Positions 33,601-43,985 of a stretch of DNA of 64,000 nt are shown piece by piece. A program made the translations under genes and the position numbers. Below the pieces are notes generated by a model, which saw only the letters and a list, made by a program, of their open reading frames with translations, searched no databases and was not told the DNA's origin. Origin of the DNA: Magnaporthiopsis rhizophila (taxonomy: Eukaryota; Ascomycota; Sordariomycetes; Magnaporthales; Magnaporthaceae); contig PYSS01000034.1 in NCBI GenBank assembly GCA_003049465.1, positions 74,419-138,418 on the forward strand, written 5' to 3'. Each line of letters begins with the position of its first letter. The stretch's first letter is position 1.

Positions 33601-36278
33601 GCCACCAGTCCAGTGAAGCGGAACCCGCGAGAAGATATCTCGGAGAAGACCTCGCCGTTGCGGAGGAGTGGCAGCGACGGCTTGTTCGTCTCCGACGCAA
33701 CGTCTATGACACGGCATTCCTCCAGGAACCGACCAAAGCAGGAGGTCACCAGCTGGCACATGTCGATATCCGCCGAGCATAGCCATACTAATAGGACCGT
33801 CTCCAGCCTCGTGTACGCAGCTGTTCGTTCTGGCACATCATCCACGAGCTCAGCTAGTTCCTAGAAATTTTACCGTTTCCATGAGCTTTCAGAACCAACG
33901 CACGCCACTTTGGTCTGAAGGAGACCCTGCGAAGCATAGGATGATTTTTTTCCCTGGTGTTTTTGTTCACCTAATGGCTTACCTTGACCGATGTCAGGAG
34001 CAGGAGCCTCGATTCGAGATAGCCGTGGATCGCTCTCAGGTCCGAAGCGGGGTCCTCGCTGGCAACATGCTCACACATATCGGACAGCACAAGAGACCTA
34101 TATTCGGAGAACCTAACGTTAGCGGACTAGGTAGCGAGACCGTCAGTTGAGAAGGGAGCTTGTAACCCACGTTAACCGCCAGAACTTTTGCTTAAAGTCC
34201 CTTGACTCGAGCCTCTTGGAGGCCTTGAGTGACTCTAGGACGTGTTCCTCAGCAAAAAGGCGCTTTGCAACTCCGACGGCAGCCTGCCTGACAGCCTCGT
34301 CTGCAACCACCATGCACGAGAAAAGGGACTCAAAATTGTCCTCGAAGAAGCTGTTCCGTTCATCTGTGCCGTCAGGCGACCCCGAGAAAAGGGTCATGGG
34401 CGAGGCGTTAAGGAATTCAAAAATGTTGCATATCATAATGACTGATGTGCTGTGGTCCGAGCGTCTGTGCCAGGCGCCGCGGTTTGCGAGCAGCATATCG
34501 GTGAACTGCGATGAGATGGTCTTTTTTTTTTTTTTTTTGACACACAACCAGGATTGGTCAGCTCCTTTACCCTTGATGTTTTCTGGGTCGATGTCCCAGC
34601 GGGGGACTCACCGTAAGCTGGCTTTGTATGAACGGAGAAGCCGCAGTGAAGAGGCGAAGGTACTTCTTGTTGTCCCGCAGGCGGGCAAAGTGCGAGCAGG
34701 TCTGGATCACGGCGATTTTGAAGCCGTGAGGAGCCGCAGGGGCCAGGCACGTCGGGCACAGGGACTCGACGCATATGTCAAAGTTGAGGTGTGCCAGACT
34801 GACGAAGGCTGCGGTCAGGATGTCCTGGTCGAACATGGAAGCATCGGCGCCGTGTACCTTGCGGAAGACGGCGTCGCGGACCTCGTCCTGGACGTCCATG
34901 GCGTAGCTCATCAGGGCTGAGTCGCTCTCGGCGCTGAAGTGGCGAGCTGCGCGGAGTAAAGACACAAGGCAATAGGCGGCCTGCTCGTTCCTATTGCGCA
35001 GAGCCTTTCTCAGACTGTCGAGAAAGCCGACCTTCTTGGACATGCTCCCGCTCTTGGCTTCGCGGAGATTGCTTGCGACCTCAAAGACGTCCGGGAGCAA
35101 GAACAGAAGCGTGGTCTGTAGGGGGTAGAGCAGGGCGCGTCTTCGAGCGTTGTCCACGATCGTGTGCGTCATGTCGAAAAGGGTATCGGCGCCGCCGTCG
35201 AGTCGCTTATGCATGGTGTGCAGCTGGACGAACTCGTCGGGGAACCGGTCGAGCCAGCGAGAGATGAGGAGAGGTGCGACGACGGCGACGGTGTTCTGGA
35301 AGTGTTTGCGGAAGTGGAGGAAGCTCGAACATAGCTCCTGGATCATCTGGCCCAGCTTGTTGGCATCCACCCAGAAGTAGGCGACCAGGCGCAGGATCAC
35401 AAGCGCAGACCGTTCCTCGTCGGCTGCCACCAGGCTCGATATAGGCGGGCCCTGTGTCGGGGCAGCGGTGGCCCGGATGGCATATATGACGTTCCGAAAG
35501 TAGTCGAACGCGGCTGCCCAGCTCGTCGCCGTCACAAACTCGACGATGGTCTTGACGTGTGCCTCAATGGCCGGCGCGTTCAGATCCAGGAGCCCGGTGC
35601 TGTCGACGTCGTCGCCATAGCGGCCAGAACGGACCGACTTTGGGCCGTCGGATTCGCCCGGGGTGAGCGTCAAGGAGCACGGGGTCTCGTCCAGCAGCGT
35701 CTTGGCGGGCAGGACATATCCGTCGGGCAAGGGGCCAAAGAAGAGCTTGATGAACTCGAATATGCTGGTCACCAGAGCGTCGGGCAAGGGTTGAGGTGCT
35801 GGCACGGAGGCGATGTTGCGCAAGAGTAGCAACGACTCTGTAAAGCCGCCGTCGGAGGACAGAGGAGAGGCGCGGCCGTCATTGCGCCCAACCGAGGCCC
35901 AGTGGTGGGCGCAGCAGTCGGCGACCAGGGCTAGTATGTAGAACTCGGAGAGAAGGACGTGGGTGGGATGGACAGCCACGCTGGTGTAAGGGCGCGCGAG
36001 ATCGGTCAGGAGGCCGAGGAGGGCGTCGAGGACGTTGACGATGGAGGTTGCGCTGAGCTTGACGAGGGTCGCGCGCGTGATTCCGACGATTTCGTCCTGG
36101 CTCAGATCGTCTTCGCTGCGTGTGCCGGTGCGGTGGGGGAGCTGTACCGAGGCAGGCGGATTGGGCGTTGGGTCAGTGGCCCGGCTGCGGGTGCGAGGGA
36201 GATGGGGAGCGTCTCATGTCTTACCCGCGTTGCGAGCCTTTCCACGAGGCACCCCACGAGGCCGGCGTCGCTCGCCAT
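27628..36278 (-). CDS. ira1: neurofibromin/Ira-type Ras GTPase-activating protein
   Basis: Twelve exons join in frame (high to low): 36225-36278, 34612-36141, 34171-34520, 33983-34097, 32337-33860, 32085-32244, 31730-32019, 30977-31636, 30819-30905, 30565-30737, 27973-30495, 27628-27886, for about 2574 residues. The RasGAP domain spans roughly residues 1200-1560. LLRRTCVATK holds the expected arginine finger (Arg 1252), and FIFLRFFCPAIV is the FLR motif (1363-1365). Next come a Sec14-like part (SRLWHRPFGLLIDATCYNGQ) and a PH-like part, the module that follows the GAP domain in NF1. The flanks are helical repeat-like sequence. The protein should switch off Ras and so restrain cAMP signalling, as yeast Ira1/Ira2 do. 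It is shorter than yeast Ira1 (about 3100 residues). Intron 2 has a poly-A run immediately before its acceptor. Confidence 0.95.
34521..34611 (-). other. RasGAP intron 2 with poly-A next to the 3' splice site
   Basis: On the sense strand the intron ends in 17 A followed by G, so the acceptor AG is preceded by adenines and not by a pyrimidine tract. The reading frame (SQLT joined to TISSQF) supports this site. Confidence 0.7.
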
Positions 36279-37236
36279 GGCGATGCGGCCCTTGGAGGAG
36301 CAAGCAGCTGTGGCCTACCTCGCCCTGATCATGGTTCCTCGCCCTGGTCGCAGGGGCGAGGCGGATAAAGGAGCGGTGCGTCTGGGCAAAGGATGATGGC
36401 GCCGTCTGCTGGGCGAGGCTGGCTCGTCGGCAATGCGGGCGAGGGTTTTACTTTTTTTTCTGCAGACGGCCAATGGCAGCAGCAGCTGGAGGACGAGCAG
36501 AGGTCAATGGCGTACAGTGTCCGGGGAGCTGCCAGCCGTGCACGACGCCGGGTTCTGTGGGGGGCGAGATCGATCAAACACCCCCTGTCGGGCTGGGTGC
36601 TTGGGGGGGTCCTCGAGGCGGGTGGGAGTATCCGAGCTCGGTGCGGTGCTCAATCGGGCAGCAGCACGCAATAGAGTCGGCTGCTGGCTGTGGGGGCGGG
36701 GGATTGGCCCCTGAGGTGCTGTACCCAGCGCTGTTGTGCTTGCAGCGCCAGGAGGCCATTTTTGTGGGCCACAGCCACCGCTGTTCGACAATGCGAGGTA
36801 CCGGGCCGCCGCACGCACAGCCAAGCAAACACCAAGGCACCGTGCACCACGGTCACCTCCTGGCCAGGCCCCCAGCCAGCTCGAATTTGTCGGGCTACCG
36901 GTTGAAGCCAAGGCACCAAGCTTTGGCGCGGGCCGGCCTAGTGCACAAGTTCTGGTATATGTAGGTTTCGTCGGGGCGATGGGCTGAAGATCGGGTCGCG
37001 AACTATGATCTCCTTGGGCTCGTCAAAAGGACCTCAAATGGCATCCTTGCCACACTGCAATGGCCTCAAGTGACTGACTGGCGATGCCCGCTGTCGGCGG
37101 GGCACTGCCGGCGGGGGCCACAGGCCAAGCCGCGACAAGGAGTGGCGGGGCGGCTTTCCAATCGCACCATCGGGCAGCGATGGCATGCAGCTTGACGACG
37201 ACGTGCTAAATTTGTATCCACCCACCCGCACGTAAC

Positions 37237-37301
37237 CCAAAAATTAAACGAGAGCTGGCACCACCATCAAGAAAGGGCTTCAGCTCTCATTTAATTTTTG
37301 G
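37237..37301. repeat. inverted repeat upstream of ornithine carbamoyltransferase
   Basis: Left arm 37237-37257 and right arm 37281-37301 pair over 20 of 21 positions (one C/T difference), separated by 23 nt. The arms begin CCAAAAATTAAA and end GAGAGCTG. It lies about 250 nt before the start codon. Confidence 0.85.
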
Positions 37302-37372
37302 TTCTCGTGGCACCCTCGCCCCTGCGCGCGTCTTCACGACAGCTACCCCTGCCGCCTCAGAAGCTCCCATGT

Positions 37373-37379
37373 TGACTCA
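37373..37379 (+). promoter_or_regulatory. TGACTCA, Gcn4/CPC1-type site
   Basis: Exact match to the consensus of the general amino-acid control activator (Gcn4 in yeast, CPC1 in Neurospora), 171 nt before the start codon of an arginine pathway gene. Binding is inferred. Confidence 0.6.
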
Positions 37380-37483
37380 GTCGAGGTCGGATTGTTTGGA
37401 TTTTCCCGCCTGGGGCTCTGTACAGTAGTATCACAACGCCACCTTGACAAACCTAGCACAAAGCTATTCATTTCTATAATCAC

Positions 37484-37507
37484 ATGCACTGTCCGCTGAT
37501 TCTCTAG
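37484..37507 (+). promoter_or_regulatory. seven-codon upstream ORF before ornithine carbamoyltransferase
   Basis: ATG to TAG encodes MHCPLIL, ending 42 nt before the main start. It matters only if the transcript begins upstream of it, which I cannot tell. Confidence 0.4.
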
Positions 37508-37549
37508 ATTCCCATACCCAACCACCACAACCCAAGGCAAAACCACACA

Positions 37550-38838
37550 ATGCATCGCCCGGCTGTCCGGACACTCGGCATCGCCCTCACCGGCGCCCGG
37601 TTTCGGTCGCCCCGCCGCCTGTACTCCGCGGCCGCCGCCCAGCCCCGGCATCTGATGTCCATGGCGGACCTGACGCCCGCCGAGCTCACGGCCCTCGTCC
37701 GCTCCGCCGCGGCACACAAGCGCGCCGTCAAGGCCGGCAGCACTCCCGCCCAGCTGGCCGGTGCCCTCTCGGGCAGGACGGTGGCCATGATGTTCAGCAA
37801 GCGCAGCACCAGGACCCGCGTCTCCACCGAGGCCGCCGTGGCATTGATGGGCGGCCACCCCATGTTCCTTGGCAAGGACGACATCCAGCTTGGTGTAAAG
37901 CTCCCCCAGACGTTGTGAACAACCTGCATCTGTCTGCGGAAAGGGCACGTCGTGTGCGATGTCGCATGTGTTCTGATCTCCCCATTGTTGGCGCTGACAC
38001 AAACACCCGGATAGGTAAATGAGTCACTTCTCGATACATCGCGCGTCATATCGTCCATGACATCGTGCATGGTCGCCCGCGTCGGTCCGCACTCGGACGT
38101 GACGGGCCTGGCCGAGCACTCCAGCGTGCCCGTCATCAACGCCCTGTCGGACGACTTCCACCCGCTGCAGGCCATCGCCGACTTCCTGACCATCCACTCG
38201 GCCTTCCCCTCCTCCTCCCAGGCGTCTGCAGCCAAGGAGACCCTCGGCCTGGAGGGCGTCAAGATCGCCTGGATCGGCGATGCCAACAACGTGCTCTTCG
38301 ACATGGCCATCGCCGCTGTCAAGCTCGGCGCCGACGTCTCGGTCGCATCCCCTGCCGGATACGGCATTCCGGCCCCCATGAGGAGCCTGATCGAGTCCGC
38401 CGCCTCCTCCTCGCCAAGCCCCGGCAAGCTCACCGAGACTCAGGTTCCGGAGGAGGCAGTAAAGGACGCCGACATCCTGGTCACCGACACGTGGGTGTCC
38501 ATGGGCCAGGAGGCCGAGACCCAGAAGCGCCTCAAGGCCTTCGCCGGGTTCCAGATCACAAACGACCTCGCCAAGCGCGGCGGCGCAAAGCCCGACTGGA
38601 AGTTCATGCACTGCCTCCCGCGCCACCCCGAGGAGGTCGCCGACGAGGTCTTCTACAGCCCCAGGTCCCTGGTCTTTGAGGAGGCCGAAAACAGGCTATG
38701 GGCTGCCGTGGGTAAGTTTGGAGGCACTCATGAGATCCGACCGTTCCTGCCACTTTGACAAACGAGACTAACCAATGCTGTGGCGCTTTACTAGCCGCTC
38801 TCGAAGCCTTTGTCGTCAACAAAGGCAGGATCTTGTAG
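37550..38838 (+). CDS. argB: ornithine carbamoyltransferase, mitochondrial
   Basis: Three exons, 37550-37894, 38015-38711 and 38795-38838, give 361 residues. The Arg/Ala-rich N-terminus (RPAVRTLG...RFRSPRRLYSAAAA) looks like a mitochondrial presequence. SKRSTRTR (83-90) is the carbamoyl-phosphate-binding STRT box. VNESLLDTSRVISSM is restored exactly by splicing intron 1. Later landmarks are ALSDDFHPLQAIADFLTIH, the ornithine-side WIGDANNVLFDMAIA and VTDTWVSMGQE, and the Cys-containing FMHCLPRHPEEV. The enzyme makes citrulline from ornithine and carbamoyl phosphate in arginine synthesis. The C-terminus ends AALEAFVVNKGRIL as in other fungal forms. A TGACTCA site, an inverted repeat and a tiny uORF lie upstream. 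The call is secure. Confidence 0.96.
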
Positions 38839-39284
38839 AGAGTACACAATATTTGACTCGGCATGCTTTGGGAACAACAGGTGGGCGAGCTCCCACGTAA
38901 CCGACCACGAGTGTCTTCTGCAACATGATCTTCGGCTAAAATATTCACGACTTGCCTTTGCGACGATGTGTGGTGATTTTGAACCCTTTCGTGGAATGAG
39001 CAGTGACTGGCCAGGGCCTCCTGGCTGTAAATCATGCAATACTCAAAATTTGGGTTGAGATCTAAGACCTGTCGCCTAGTTTGAGCCTCGTTGAGACACC
39101 TTAAAACATCGCATGAACTCGACAGTATCGAGTCGATCGTAGAAAACAGCAATGCACAGAAGCCCCAGACATCCTTCCTCTATATACACATTATACAGAC
39201 TTGGGAATCCTGACAATCACATTTCCCACGGGCCAAGGTCAGCCTAACCTGTCCACAGGCGGGCGGCGCCTTAACGCCATGGCA
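38839..39284. other. convergent 3' flanks, no gene
   Basis: 446 nt between the stop codons of ornithine carbamoyltransferase and rat1. Nothing recognisable beyond the expected 3' untranslated regions. Confidence 0.7.
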
Positions 39285-42200
39285 TCAGTACCGTCTCCCG
39301 TTACGGTTGTCTCGACCTCTACCACCACCACCTCCGCCGTTGTAAGAGCCATAGTCCCGCCCGCCGCCGCCGCCGCCTTCGTGTCTGTTATACGATCCAC
39401 GCTGTCCCCCATGCGGGGGAGGAGCCTGATATTGCCCATGCTGCGGATATCCGCCGTACGACTGAGGGGGATATGACGGCGGGTAAGCAGATGCGCCGGC
39501 TGGTGGGTACGCCGAAGGATACTGTTGATATCCTTGGGAATAGGCCGGAGGATACTGGTTGTTGTGTCCCTGGCCATGGCCGCCGTAGTGGTGTCCGGGA
39601 GGAGGAGGTGGGGGAAGGGCGCCCACCCCGAATCCGGCCTGGCCTGGTGCGGGAGGCCGCCACGATTGGTCGCGATGCTGTGGCGGCCCGCCCTGGCGGT
39701 CACCCCGGTAGTCTCGGGAGCCATGTGAATTGCCGTTACCGTAGCCGTTCCCATAGCCGCCACGGTTGCCATAGCCGCCGCCATTGCCATTTCCATAGCC
39801 ACCGCGACCACCGTAGCCTCCACCATTGTGTCGACCACGCAGCTTTCCTCGTAGCTCCTCTTGGTCGCTCTGAGTGAGTGCTGGGGTGGGCATTTTGACA
39901 CCCCGCAGAAGCATCGATTTGTGAGCATGTGCTTTGGGCATCTCGTAGTGCACACTAAAGAAGGGAGGTGGGTTAGTGGGGCAATACGACAAGAGGGGGG
40001 TGTGTTAGCACCGTAATCCATACCTCAATGAACGGTCGTACTCGACATCTGGCATGCTTTTCCTCTCTAAGGGGTACACTAGCGCGCCGTGGGGCAGGTA
40101 GTCGTCGAGCTTCGCCACCTTGCCCGCGAGGAGATCGCTATTCCGCTGATTGAGCGTGAACTCGGAGCCGCTCTGGCGCTTCGAGTAAAAGTGCGTGATG
40201 ATGTCGTCGTAAAGCCCCTCGTGGGCATCTGATAGGAGGAGCACGTCCTTGCCAACGCCGTTCCTAGCCGCCTCCTCGGGAGTAAGTAGCGGGTACTTGG
40301 CCTGGACGGCGGCAAGAAGTCTGTCCATCTCTATAAAGGGCAAAAGCACGACTCCCTGCCAGGCAAATTTCTTGCCATTGAGGTCGACCTCGAAATCCTC
40401 GGGATAGAAGTCGATGATCTCGCTATCCTCGTTCATCATGAGATCGTGGAAGACGGCCGGAAGATTGTCGCGGGACGCGGCAGGCAGCACGCTCATGAGC
40501 TGCTCGTAGGGCCTCGAAGTCCTCCCCTTCTCAAATGAGATTTTGAGATCCGCCAGGCCTTCGAAATCGGCGGCAAAAGGAGCGTAGTGGTAGGGGTAGT
40601 ACCACTCCCATGATGGGCAACCCTGGAAGTAATACAGGAGCACCCACGCTAGGCCCTCGACGTACGCGTGGGCGACCTTGTGGCGGAAACCAATGTCCTT
40701 GGGATCGGCGTGGAACTTCTGCTCGTAGTACCGATCACTGTAGCCCTCCTCCCACATCCTGACCGTGTCGACGGGGCCCTCGGCCGCGCCAGCAGATGGT
40801 GTGCCAGGGGTAGGACTGTTGGGTCCGGTTGAGCTGTCACCGTCTTCCAACAAATCAGCTTTGCGCTTGCCCAGAGCTGACGCAGGCGTCTCTGGGGCAG
40901 GGGTGTCCGGCTTCGAGTCTTCCGAGTCACCTGCATTCTTGACAGGTGTCTCGGGAGGGGTGGCTTCGGCCGCTTGGGCCGAGAGAGCCTTGATCTGGCT
41001 CTTGAGGATGCTAGCCGCGCTCTTGTTTGCAACATTGGCATCCTGCGCTTGGGCCGCGGCGCGGTTGACCACCATGTCGTGCGTGATGAGTTTGCCAGGC
41101 TCCGCGATGCCACCAAATGACTCGTTCTGCTTGCCTTTCTTCCCATACTTCTCCCGGTCATCCTGGAGCTTGCGCCGCTTGGCGTTTGCCTCCTTGCGAT
41201 CTTCGGTTTCCTTTCGCTTCCGAAAGATGGAGTCCTCTTGCTGCGCCAGACCTCTCATGATGACCTGGATCCGATTCAGGTCGATGTGCCCATCTTTGGT
41301 GACATATCCGCCCATGGCTGCCAAGTTCCGCTTCCAGATGGACGTCAGAGTGTTGATTCCGTTCTCGCGGATTTCCAGGGCAGGGAGATGCGGCAAGAAG
41401 TCATTGCCGACGAAGCAACATAGGAAAATCCAGTCGTCGACGGCTCTTTCGAGATCGAAGCGAAATGGGAGATTTGAAACTTCGAGCTCGACGGCCAGAT
41501 ACTCGCGCAGGACGGAGACATGCAGCCAGATAAAGGGCTTCAGCGGCTCGGCCTTTTCCTTTTCATCAAACTCGCCCACTTTCTCCTTGACTTCTCCGCG
41601 GCAGTTCTGTGCGTCGTGTCCCTTCTGCCCACACAGCTTGCACATCCTCGCCTGTCCCTGCTGGAAAAAGACATCCTCACGCAAGACTCGGAAGTGCGGC
41701 TCGTGCGTGGCGAGGCCCAGCATGATGAGGTCGGCATCGAGGCCGTAGATGACATGCCTCGTGTTCGGGTCGTGGTCCGGCGACGACCTCTGGGAGCGGA
41801 CAAAGTCCATGATCTTGTGCTCGCCCTCGCCGGGTACGGTAGCATCAGAAATGATGATCTTGAGGTTGGCCCAGGCGGGGTCGGTGTTGAGCTTGTAGGC
41901 GCACCAATACCTCAGACTGGCGGCCAGAATGAGCATGAAAGGAGTGCCAGGGGTGATAGAATTAGTGTCGAAAGCCTTCTTGGTTACGCTCTCGAGCGTC
42001 TCCGGGGCCACGTCGCCACCCTTTTGCTGCTTTAGTAGCTTCAGAAGCTCCATCTTATCCTCAGCCTTTTCCTTAGCTTCCTGCGCAGATCGGAATCGCC
42101 GGGATCTTTGCTGATTCATCTTGGCGCGAGGAGCAACACCATCTGCCGGAGAAACAGTTCAAGTGGTTAGCGTCGTGCAATTGTTCAGGCTGGTGGTGGC

Positions 42201-42686
42201 GGTCGCCCGAATCTGGCAATTGTAGGGCTGGCTGCATGTGCTTACCAACAGCGATCATGAGGACTTTGCGCGGTCTCACCATGTTGACAACGCGGTCGGT
42301 GTACCTAAATATCTCCAGCATCATCTCCTCCTCATCCTTGGGGGCGGGCCTGTCGTCGGGATGCGCGCAGGGGTGGACAATGCCGTTCATATCTAGGTAC
42401 AGATTATCGAATTCCTCGCCGTTCGGGTTCGGTTTGGTAGCATCGACGGGGATAACGGTGCCGTCGTCTACCGATGCGAGCAAAAGACGCGCCGATCGTT
42501 AGCCACCATGCGGGACCAAGGTCTCTGGGAGACCACACTAAAGACACAAATGTCGCCAAAAGACGGGAAGGCGCATGAACGCGCCCACGGGAACTTACCC
42601 ATCTCGATAGGTTTGTCTTCGATGACTGGGGAGATGATTTTTGGGTATTTGGTGGATAACCACCTGAACGCCGCGGGAATACCCAT
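39285..42686 (-). CDS. rat1: Rat1/Xrn2, nuclear 5'-3' exoribonuclease
   Basis: Four exons, 42599-42686, 42246-42467, 40024-42142 and 39285-39954, encode 1032 residues. The N-terminus MGIPAAFRWLSTKYPKIISP and NLYLDMNGIVHPC are the XRN family start. DATVPGEGEHKIMDF and YGLDADLIMLGL supply acidic metal-binding residues of the nuclease site. A CCHC zinc knuckle (CKLCGQKGHDAQNC, about 271-284) is typical of Rat1 in filamentous ascomycetes and absent from yeast Rat1. DRSLSVHYEMPKAH is restored at the last splice. The final ~190 residues are Gly/Tyr/Pro-rich with RGG-like repeats (GGYGGRGGYGNG), a probable RNA-binding or condensate-forming tail. Rat1 processes rRNA and snoRNAs and drives torpedo termination of RNA polymerase II in the nucleus. 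Confidence 0.96.
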
Positions 42687-43985
42687 GGCGGCGGTAGTGA
42701 GCGACGACGGTCGCGGTTTGCTGGGAGATACGTCTTATAGTCGCGACTTGTTGGGTAGTCCCTGGAGAGTGTGATGGGACAGGAGGAAACTGGGCGATGC
42801 GCCCGGATGGAATTTGGGTTGAAGGGCAGCCGTCGCAATCGCGTTGTAAAGGACGGGCGGGATCTGCAGGAACCAAGTCGCAACCGGATTCGGCGACTGG
42901 AAGGTCTTGGTCTTGTAAAACCAGGGCGGTGAGGACAAAGGTGGGGCCGGGTGGAAAGTATCCTAAGCGAGTGTGATACTTTTCTATTCGATCAAACTGC
43001 GTGTGGGCTGAGGTATCTCCTTTGCAATAGTGACTAATGAATGCTTATCTTATCATTTTTTCTGCCAACTTTTGTACGTGCCAGCCCCCGTTTGTGCTGT
43101 GAAGGTGGATCTCGGGCATGCGACGGAGCTGATCCCTTCCATCAGCTAAAGCAAGATCGAATCCGGCTCAAAGGCTGAAAGTGAGAGGATGCCAGGGCTA
43201 GCCTAGGAAGGCAAAATGTCTGTCAATGGAAGAATGAACATGTCTATCTTGTGATATCTCCGAAAAAGAAGAAAAAAAGGAGGAAAAAAAAAATGAACAC
43301 GGAAGCAATCACCAAATAAGCGGCCGACAGGCAGCGGCGTCATAGTCTGGGCTTGCGCGATCGGTCCCTGCGTGGATGATCTCCTCTCTCCCCTGTTCTT
43401 CTATGAGCACCCCGTCCAGCGCGGCCCCAATCCTTTATCGCTTGCATCCATGCGATGCGATACTATAACGTCGAGTATTTAGCGAAGATTGTTTTGCGAA
43501 CTAAAGCTGGAGATACTGTTCAGTACCTCGAGAGAACTCATGTTTGGTCTGCCGTGATTACAGGCACAGCCTGTCCCACAGCGACATTGATGGCTGAAAA
43601 GCCGGGGCGTGGTAGCCTAAGTCAGGGACGATTGCTGATGCATGCCCCTGCCCGCGCCGCGAGGTGTCCACATTTGATGGAGATGTGCCCAAGCTGCCTC
43701 AAACACCATCACCGACGCCATCTGTTCAGAGTCTGAACCCTTAGGTCTAGAAGCCAGGCGCCAACAGTCGATCGACGAGGAAAAAAGAGCAGAGGGAGAG
43801 AAAAACAGCAAACTTAGGACTAGCCTGAGGAGAGACGGCTCTGCGAGCGCATTCGACAAGACAAAACATCTGGAGGAGGCTCGGCCCATCGTCATGAATC
43901 TGCGAACGCTCCTCGATGGCTCGCCGTTCTAGACCCTAACTAGTTTCCGCCTGCCTCCCGCAAGTTGCCGACGACCTCGCCAACC
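42687..43985. promoter_or_regulatory. divergent promoter region of rat1 and uso1
   Basis: 1.3 kb between two divergent start codons. AT-rich patches near 42950-43080 and 43260-43310. No credible gene. Confidence 0.6.

Larger units (their letters stand above)
36279..37549. promoter_or_regulatory. divergent promoter region, RasGAP and ornithine carbamoyltransferase
   Basis: 1.27 kb between two divergently transcribed start codons. It holds a 21-nt inverted repeat (37237-37301), a TGACTCA site (37373-37379) and a seven-codon upstream ORF (37484-37507), all nearer the ornithine carbamoyltransferase gene. No other gene is supported. Confidence 0.6.
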
